From: Rhizohabitans arisaemae
GTDB taxonomy: Bacteria; Actinomycetota; Actinomycetes; Streptosporangiales; Streptosporangiaceae
Length of the DNA stretch: 64,000 nucleotides
Reading direction: 5' to 3'
Assembly (NCBI RefSeq): GCF_025996515.1
Contig: NZ_BLRH01000060.1
Location: forward strand, 1,550,001-1,614,000
Below are positions 59,140-64,000 of this stretch, piece after piece. A program made the translations under genes and the position numbers. How positions within the stretch are numbered: the first letter of the stretch is position 1; each line of letters begins with the position of its first letter. Below the pieces are notes generated by a model. It saw nothing but the letters and a program-made list of their open reading frames with translations. It searched no databases and had not been told where the DNA came from.

Positions 59140-59202
59140 GGTTCTAGGACCAGGCCTTTCACACGTAGGAGAGACAAACGGGTCCTATGGTACGGTCAGC
59201 CC

Positions 59203-60840
59203 GTGGTCTCTGACGCCAGCCGACCACGGTCCCAGTCGGCTCGCGCCGGTCTGAGTGGATTCCTCCGGGGTTGGCTCCAACATCCAGTCATTGTGTCGAA
59301 AGTTATCCTCGCGCGCCTGCGAGCCGACCCGATTCGGGTCGCCGAAGTCGCCGTGGAACGACTTCCGGCCCGTCCCCGGGCCCTGGCCAACGCGGTGGCC
59401 GCGCGTCCCGCCGTACGCAAACTCGCCCGCCGGGTCGAGGGGCCGCTCCCCAAGGCGCGGGCGACCTTCCAGGCGGGGCACTACAGCGAGGCGATCGAGC
59501 AGCTGAAGCCGTACGCCCGCAACTCCTTCGTCCGGCGCCGGATGGCGCAGTACGCGGGCGAGCTGGCCAGCCTGTCGGCGCAGCCGATCCCGCCCGGCCC
59601 CTCCGTCGAGGTCGTCCCGGTGCCCGGCCGGGTGCTGCACTGCGTCACCAACGCGCTGCCGTACACCCAGGCCGGATACACGGTACGGACGCATCGCATC
59701 GTCACCGCGCAGCAAGCCGCCGGTCTGGACCCGCACGTGGTGACGAGCTGGGGCTGGCCGATGCTCCAGGGGCTCTCGGCGGACGCCCCCGCCTCCGAGG
59801 AGATCGACGGCATCCCGTACCACCGGCTGCTCCCCTCGGGGCAGGTGCCGGAGGAGAGCCGGGGGCGCATGATCCGCGGCGCGGAGGAGGTCACCCGGCT
59901 GGCGCAGCGGATCCGTCCCTCGGTGCTGCACGCCGCGACCGACCACCGCAACGGCTCGGTGGCGCTCGCCGTCCGGGAGCGGACCGGCATCCCCTTCGTC
60001 TACGAGGTGCGCGGTTTCCTGGAGCAGACCTGGCTGTCCCGGTTCGGTGACGCGGCGGCGGACACCGAGCGGTACATCCTGCAGCGTGAGCGCGAGGCGC
60101 AGGTCATGCGGTCGGCGGACGCCGTGGTCACGCTGGCGGAGACGATGCGGGAGGAGATCGTCTCCCGTGGGGTGCCCCGCGAGCGGATCTTCCTCGCCCC
60201 CAACGCGGTCGACTCGGCGCTGCTGTCCGCCGCACCCGACGGGGCCGGATTCCGGGAGCGGTACGGCCTGCGGCCGGACGAGGTTGTCGTCGGCTCGGTG
60301 TCGTCGATCGTGGCCTATGAGGGGTTCTCGGTCCTGCTTGAGGCGGTGGCGCTGCTGCGGGATCAAGGTACGCCGGTCCGTCTTCTCCTGGTCGGCGACG
60401 GGGTGGAGCGCCCCGCGCTGGTCCGGCGGGTCCGTGAGCTGGGACTCGGGGATCTGGCGATCCTGCCCGGCCGGGTCTCCCCGGAGGAGGCCCTGCAGGC
60501 GCAGGCCGCGCTGGACGTCTTCGTCACGCCCCGCCTGGATCTGCGGGTCTGCCGGTTGGTCACCCCGTTGAAGCCGGTCGAGGCGATGGCGCTGGGACGG
60601 CCGGTGGTGATGAGCGATCTGCCCGCGCTGGCCGAGCTGATCGGTGGTTCGGGGGCTGGGCTGCTGGTGGCGCCGGGGGATCCGGCGGCGCTGGCGAAGG
60701 GGATCGCCGAGCTCCGGGACGATCCGGACCGGCGGCGGGCGATGGGCGAGGCGGGCCGGGAAGAGGTGTCCGTGCGCCGTACCTGGGACCGTTTGGCCGA
60801 GACGTACAGGGATGTCTATTCATCTGTTATTAACCTGTGA
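59203..60840 (+). CDS. Glycosyltransferase family 4-like protein
   Basis: 545 residues from GTG 59203. No ribosome site is visible; TACGGT ends 6 bases before the start and could be a -10, so the mRNA may be leaderless. The frame extends far upstream but that is antisense to other genes. Helical N-terminus (about 1-130), then GT-B domains: HCVTNALPYTQAGYTVRTHR, FVYEVRGFLEQTWLSRFGDA, RIFLAPNAVDSALLSAAPDG, VVGSVSSIVAYEGFSVLLEA, LLVGDGVERPALV, and the donor site region RLVTPLKPVEAMALGRPVVM. It transfers a sugar nucleotide donor to a growing polysaccharide. Confidence 0.9.
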   Translation: MVSDASRPRSQSARAGLSGFLRGWLQHPVIVSKVILARLRADPIRVAEVAVERLPARPRALANAVAARPAVRKLARRVEGPLPKARATFQAGHYSEAIEQLKPYARNSFVRRRMAQYAGELASLSAQPIPPGPSVEVVPVPGRVLHCVTNALPYTQAGYTVRTHRIVTAQQAAGLDPHVVTSWGWPMLQGLSADAPASEEIDGIPYHRLLPSGQVPEESRGRMIRGAEEVTRLAQRIRPSVLHAATDHRNGSVALAVRERTGIPFVYEVRGFLEQTWLSRFGDAAADTERYILQREREAQVMRSADAVVTLAETMREEIVSRGVPRERIFLAPNAVDSALLSAAPDGAGFRERYGLRPDEVVVGSVSSIVAYEGFSVLLEAVALLRDQGTPVRLLLVGDGVERPALVRRVRELGLGDLAILPGRVSPEEALQAQAALDVFVTPRLDLRVCRLVTPLKPVEAMALGRPVVMSDLPALAELIGGSGAGLLVAPGDPAALAKGIAELRDDPDRRRAMGEAGREEVSVRRTWDRLAETYRDVYSSVINL

Positions 60841-61017
60841 CTACCCCTGGTTAGTGGGTGGTCTAGTTAGTTCGGATGGGATAAATCGCAATAGGCGTGG
60901 CTAGTGGCGACTTGAGATAGCCTTTGCGACCATGAAGTGTTCTTTCCGTCTCACCCAGTCTGTCTCGTGACAGGGTCGATCATGGTGCCGCAGGGCGGGC
61001 CGGAAGAAGAGGTGACC

Positions 61018-62319
61018 GTGCCGGACCATCAGGGTGAGGCGACGGACGCCGGTGGAACCAGACGTTACGACCTCGCGGTCATCGGACTTGGTTACGTCGG
61101 AATGCCGTTGGCCAAGGAGGCCTGCGCGTCGGGCCTGCGCGTCGTCGGCGTCGACGTCGACCCAGCGAAGATCGAATCTCTCAACGCAGGACGCTCGTAC
61201 ATCGACGACCTGACCGATGCCGACCTCGACGCGATGCTCGGCAGCGGCTTCACCGCCACCGCCGACGACTCCGTGATCGCGCGGTCCGAGGCCGTCGTCA
61301 TCTGCGTGCCCACCCCCCTGGACGAAGACCACCGGCCGGACCTGTCCGCCGTCCGCGGGGCGTCCGCCGCGGTGGCCCGCAACCTGACGTCGGGCTCCCT
61401 CGTGGTGCTGGAGTCCACCACCTGGCCGGGTACCACCGACGAGGTCGTACGCCCGATTCTGGAGCAGTCCGGGCTCAAGGCCGGCGCCGACTTCCACCTG
61501 GCCTTCTCCCCCGAACGGATCGACCCGGGTAACCCCAAGTTCGGGCTGAGCAACACCCCCAAGGTCGTCGGCGGCTACACCGACACCTGCCGCGACCGCG
61601 CCTCCGCCTTCTACGCTCGCTTCGTCGAGCGGGTGGTGCCGGTGAGCGGCACCCGCGAGGCCGAGATGGCCAAGCTGCTGGAGAACACCTACCGGCACGT
61701 CAACATCGCCCTCGTCAACGAGATGGCGATCTTCTGTGACGAGCTGGGCATCGACCTGTGGGAAGCGATCGAGGCGGCGGCGACCAAGCCGTTCGGCTTC
61801 CAGAAGTTCCTGCCGGGGCCGGGCGTGGGTGGCCACTGCATCCCGGTCGACCCCTCCTACCTCTCTTATACGGTGCGCAAGCTCGGCTACCCGTTCCGGT
61901 TCGTGGAGCTTGCGCAAGAGATCAACGAGCGGATGCCGTCGTACGTGGTCAACCGCGTGCAGCGCCTGCTCAACCGCGAGCGCAAGGCGGTCAACGGCTC
62001 GCGCGTCCTGCTCCTCGGCGTGACCTACAAGCCCGACATCGCCGACGAGCGCGAGACCCCGGCCGTCCCGGTCGCGCGGGTGCTGCGCGAGCTCGGCGCC
62101 GAGCTGGTGTTCGCCGACCCCTACGTCTCGTCGTGGGCGGTCGACGGAGTTCCCGTACCCCGCGAGGAGGATCTGGCCGTCGCCGTGGAGTCGGCGGACG
62201 TCACCGTACTGCTCCAGCAGCACGCCGCCTTCGACCTGTCCGTGGTCGAGGATCGGGCGCGGCTGGTGCTCGACACCCGTGGCGTGCTCGCTGAGGCCGT
62301 ACACATCGAACGGCTCTAG
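61018..62319 (+). CDS. UDP-sugar 6-dehydrogenase (UDP-ManNAc dehydrogenase type)
   Basis: 433 residues from GTG 61018, chosen because AGAGGTGA lies 4 bases upstream. Motifs: DLAVIGLGYVGMPLAKEACA (Rossmann), VVICVPTPLDEDHRPDLSAV, LESTTWPGTTDEVV, FSPERIDPGN, EAEMAKLLENTYRHVNIALV, catalytic Cys in GPGVGGHCIPVDPSYLSY, and the C-terminal NAD-dependent lobe LLLGVTYKPDIADERETPAV. It oxidises C6 of a UDP-sugar twice, giving a uronic acid; with the WecB gene nearby UDP-ManNAcA is likely, but the UDP-GlcNAcA or related branch is not excluded. Confidence 0.92.
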   Translation: MPDHQGEATDAGGTRRYDLAVIGLGYVGMPLAKEACASGLRVVGVDVDPAKIESLNAGRSYIDDLTDADLDAMLGSGFTATADDSVIARSEAVVICVPTPLDEDHRPDLSAVRGASAAVARNLTSGSLVVLESTTWPGTTDEVVRPILEQSGLKAGADFHLAFSPERIDPGNPKFGLSNTPKVVGGYTDTCRDRASAFYARFVERVVPVSGTREAEMAKLLENTYRHVNIALVNEMAIFCDELGIDLWEAIEAAATKPFGFQKFLPGPGVGGHCIPVDPSYLSYTVRKLGYPFRFVELAQEINERMPSYVVNRVQRLLNRERKAVNGSRVLLLGVTYKPDIADERETPAVPVARVLRELGAELVFADPYVSSWAVDGVPVPREEDLAVAVESADVTVLLQQHAAFDLSVVEDRARLVLDTRGVLAEAVHIERL

Positions 62320-62329
62320 GAGTCCCTTC

Positions 62330-63421
62330 GTGCGCGTGCTCGTCATGACGGTGGTCCATCACCCGGAGGACGCACGGATCCTGCATCGGCAGATCCGTGC
62401 GATCGTCGATGCCGGTCATGAGGTCACGTACGCTGCGCCGTACACCGCGCGGGGGGTGGTTCCGCGCTCGTGGGTCACCGGCGTGGACCTGCCGCGGGCG
62501 GCGGAACGCAAGCGTCTGACCGCCATCAGGGCCGCCCGGCGGCTCTTCAAACGGATGCGGGACGAGGTCGACATCGTCCTCATCCACGATCCGGAGCTGC
62601 TGCTCGCCGTCGTCGGGGTGAAGAACCGGCCACCGGTGGTGTGGGACGTCCACGAGGACACCCCGGCCACGCTGTCGCTCAAGCCCTGGCTGCCGTCGAT
62701 CTTCCGGCCGCCCGTCCGTTATTTCGCCAGGTCGCTGGAGGCCGCGGCGGAGCGGCGGCTGCACCTCATCCTGGCCGAGACGGCGTACGCGAGCCGGTTC
62801 CGCAAGCCGCATCCGGTGATCCCGAACGAGACCTGGGTGCCCGACCACGTCTCCCCGCCCGGGGACGACCGGGTCGTCTACCTGGGCTGGCTCTCCCACG
62901 CGCGGGGCGTGCACGAGGCGGTCGAGGTGGCCCGCCTGCTGCAGCCGCATCGGATCGCGGTCGAGCTGATCGGGTACGCCGACCCGCAGACCCGGCCGCT
63001 GCTCAAGGACGCGGTCGCCGCCGGCCTGCTGGAGTGGCGGGACTTCATGCCGAACGACGAGGCGCTGAAGCGGCTGGACGGCGCGCTCGCCGGCCTGTCG
63101 CTCCTGCACGACGAGCCGAACTACCGGCACTCGATGCCGACCAAGATCGTGGAGTACATGGCGCACGGGATCCCCGTCATCACGACGCCTTCCCCGCGCG
63201 CCGTCGAGCTGGTCGAACGGTACGGCAGCGGCGTGGTCGTGCCGTGGCGGGATCCGGGGGCGGTGGCGCAAGCCGTACTCCGCCTGCACGAGGACACCGG
63301 GGAGCGGCGGGCTCAGGGGCAGCGGGGCTACGACGCGGCGCGGGCATACCACCACTGGCCGAACTCGGCCCGTCGATTCGTCAGGGAGCTGGAATCGTGG
63401 GTGGCGAAGCCTGGGGTCTGA
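62330..63421 (+). CDS. Glycosyltransferase (GT4-like)
   Basis: 363 residues from GTG 62330 (AGGAG upstream), 10 bases after the dehydrogenase stop. GT-B features: MTVVHHPEDARILHRQIRAI, DIVLIHDPELLLAV, VVWDVHEDTPATLSLKPWLP, RVVYLGWLSHARGVHEAVEV, FMPNDEALKRLDGALAGLSL, and the Glu-region PTKIVEYMAHGIPVITTPSP. Similar to enzymes that build exopolysaccharide or cell-wall glycopolymer from UDP-sugars. Operon with the dehydrogenase. Confidence 0.9.
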   Translation: MRVLVMTVVHHPEDARILHRQIRAIVDAGHEVTYAAPYTARGVVPRSWVTGVDLPRAAERKRLTAIRAARRLFKRMRDEVDIVLIHDPELLLAVVGVKNRPPVVWDVHEDTPATLSLKPWLPSIFRPPVRYFARSLEAAAERRLHLILAETAYASRFRKPHPVIPNETWVPDHVSPPGDDRVVYLGWLSHARGVHEAVEVARLLQPHRIAVELIGYADPQTRPLLKDAVAAGLLEWRDFMPNDEALKRLDGALAGLSLLHDEPNYRHSMPTKIVEYMAHGIPVITTPSPRAVELVERYGSGVVVPWRDPGAVAQAVLRLHEDTGERRAQGQRGYDAARAYHHWPNSARRFVRELESWVAKPGV

Positions 63422-63464
63422 TCTTTAGCCGCGTTCGCGGCGATTGGCCGGTAGGGTCCACCTT

Positions 63465-64000
63465 GTGCGTGGACTGAGACCGACTTTAATCGCGCTTATA
63501 TTGGCCTCGGTCATCATCACGGCGGTGGCCGTGATCACTCTCGTCGTCGACGACGGCGTCCCCGCGGCCGACCGGACCCCGAGGCCCACGGCCGCCCCCG
63601 TGGCGACCCCGAGTCCCACCGCCTTCACCGACCCCTGCGGGACCTTCGACACCGCGGTGGTGAACCCGTATCCGGTGACCGGGTACTGGCTGATCCCCTC
63701 CAAGGACCCGTGCACCTGGCGGAAGCAGCTGGAGCAGATCCACCGGGTCGGCGGGGACACCGTGATCCGGCTCGGCATCTCGATGTCGCCGCGGTTCGTC
63801 GACAACGACGGCCGGATCCGGGATGACGCCGGTGAGAACGTGGACGACCGCTACGCCACCTGTGTGGAGGACGGCAAACCCTGTGTGGCGGCCGCGGAGG
63901 ATCAGCTGCGGGCGGCCCACCGCGACAACCGGATCACCCAGACCTACGTCTACCGGACGGACGAGGCTTTCGGCGAGACCATCCTGCGGTGCCCGCCGTA
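63465..64000 (+). CDS. Membrane-anchored secreted protein (partial, C-terminus outside window)
   Basis: Open from GTG 63465 to the right edge, 178 residues visible. One N-terminal membrane helix (LIALILASVIITAVAVITLV), a Pro/Thr linker (about 35-55), then an extracellular domain: NPYPVTGYWLIPSKDPCTWR, KQLEQIHRVGGDTVIRLGIS, YATCVEDGKPCVAAAEDQLR. The opening is like the DUF4434 glycoside-hydrolase-type barrel found in polysaccharide clusters, but too little is visible to be sure. TAGGGT 7 bases before the start may be a -10 of a leaderless transcript. Context: end of the glycosyltransferase operon. Confidence 0.7.
   Translation, partial: MRGLRPTLIALILASVIITAVAVITLVVDDGVPAADRTPRPTAAPVATPSPTAFTDPCGTFDTAVVNPYPVTGYWLIPSKDPCTWRKQLEQIHRVGGDTVIRLGISMSPRFVDNDGRIRDDAGENVDDRYATCVEDGKPCVAAAEDQLRAAHRDNRITQTYVYRTDEAFGETILRCPP

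Noticed and set aside
56788-59202. Plus-strand extension of the GT4 gene by over 2 kb
   Set aside because: It is antisense to the CgeB/GT2 and WecB genes; the glycosyltransferase begins at GTG 59203.

Overview
The window is high-GC actinobacterial chromosome. GTG starts are common, coding capacity is dense on both strands, one tRNA encodes its CCA end, and DUF397, SigE-type and ECF sigma factors, GlsB and GMC/RHS families are typical of this phylum. The gene mix suggests the Streptosporangiaceae (Nonomuraea/Streptosporangium-like); that assignment is inferred from family content, not from a marker gene. No rRNA, CRISPR array, intact insertion sequence or replication origin was seen.

1-20 kb is a patchwork of small units. 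It holds a MauE-like membrane protein with an RlpA-like protein; a SigE-family sigma factor; MarR divergent from YceI with a palindromic control region; tRNA-Ser(GCU); DUF6183-like and YciI-like proteins; and a 31-residue peptide gene followed by a strong hairpin and a prolyl oligopeptidase. Next come an ECF sigma factor with a membrane partner, DUF397, GlsB, tRNA-Arg(ACG), an AraC-DHFR-hydrolase operon, SMI1/KNR4 and DUF6745 proteins, and an agmatinase-like ureohydrolase. The stretch ends with a proline-rich membrane protein and two tandem 33-residue membrane-peptide genes.

20-36 kb starts with an ACT-domain protein, pyrD, a DHA2-type MFS exporter and glycerate kinase. It is then dominated by a nine-gene catabolic operon read leftward (35644 to 25524). 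The order is a polyamine-type ABC importer (ATPase, binding protein, two permeases fused into one), an HDAC-like amidohydrolase, a zinc-type alcohol dehydrogenase, a sugar isomerase-like TIM barrel, a Gfo/Idh/MocA dehydrogenase, a beta-keto acid cleavage enzyme (BKACE) and a fumarylacetoacetate hydrolase-like protein. It diverges from an IclR regulator. Two copies of GTTGC-N7-GCAAC lie in the shared control region, one just downstream of a clear TTGACA/TATTTT promoter. No known pathway with this gene set is recognised; it looks like uptake, deacylation, oxidation and beta-keto acid cleavage of an unknown, probably amine-containing, substrate.

36-53 kb holds a TPR protein and a DUF4331 protein read leftward, then a LamG/RHS pair of very large secreted proteins, then a GMC oxidoreductase and a lipoprotein. 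Diverged repeats flank the LamG/RHS pair. On the left, a decayed start of a GMC oxidoreductase gene follows the intact TPR/DUF4331 genes. On the right, a fused remnant of TPR and DUF4331 precedes the intact GMC gene. This suggests a duplicated locus that lost complementary halves.

53-64 kb has three tiny leftward genes (two with CxxC motifs), an NfeD-like/flotillin pair, and the start of a surface polysaccharide cluster: CgeB/GT2-type glycosyltransferase, WecB epimerase, two GT4-type glycosyltransferases, a UDP-ManNAc-type dehydrogenase and a truncated membrane-anchored secreted protein.
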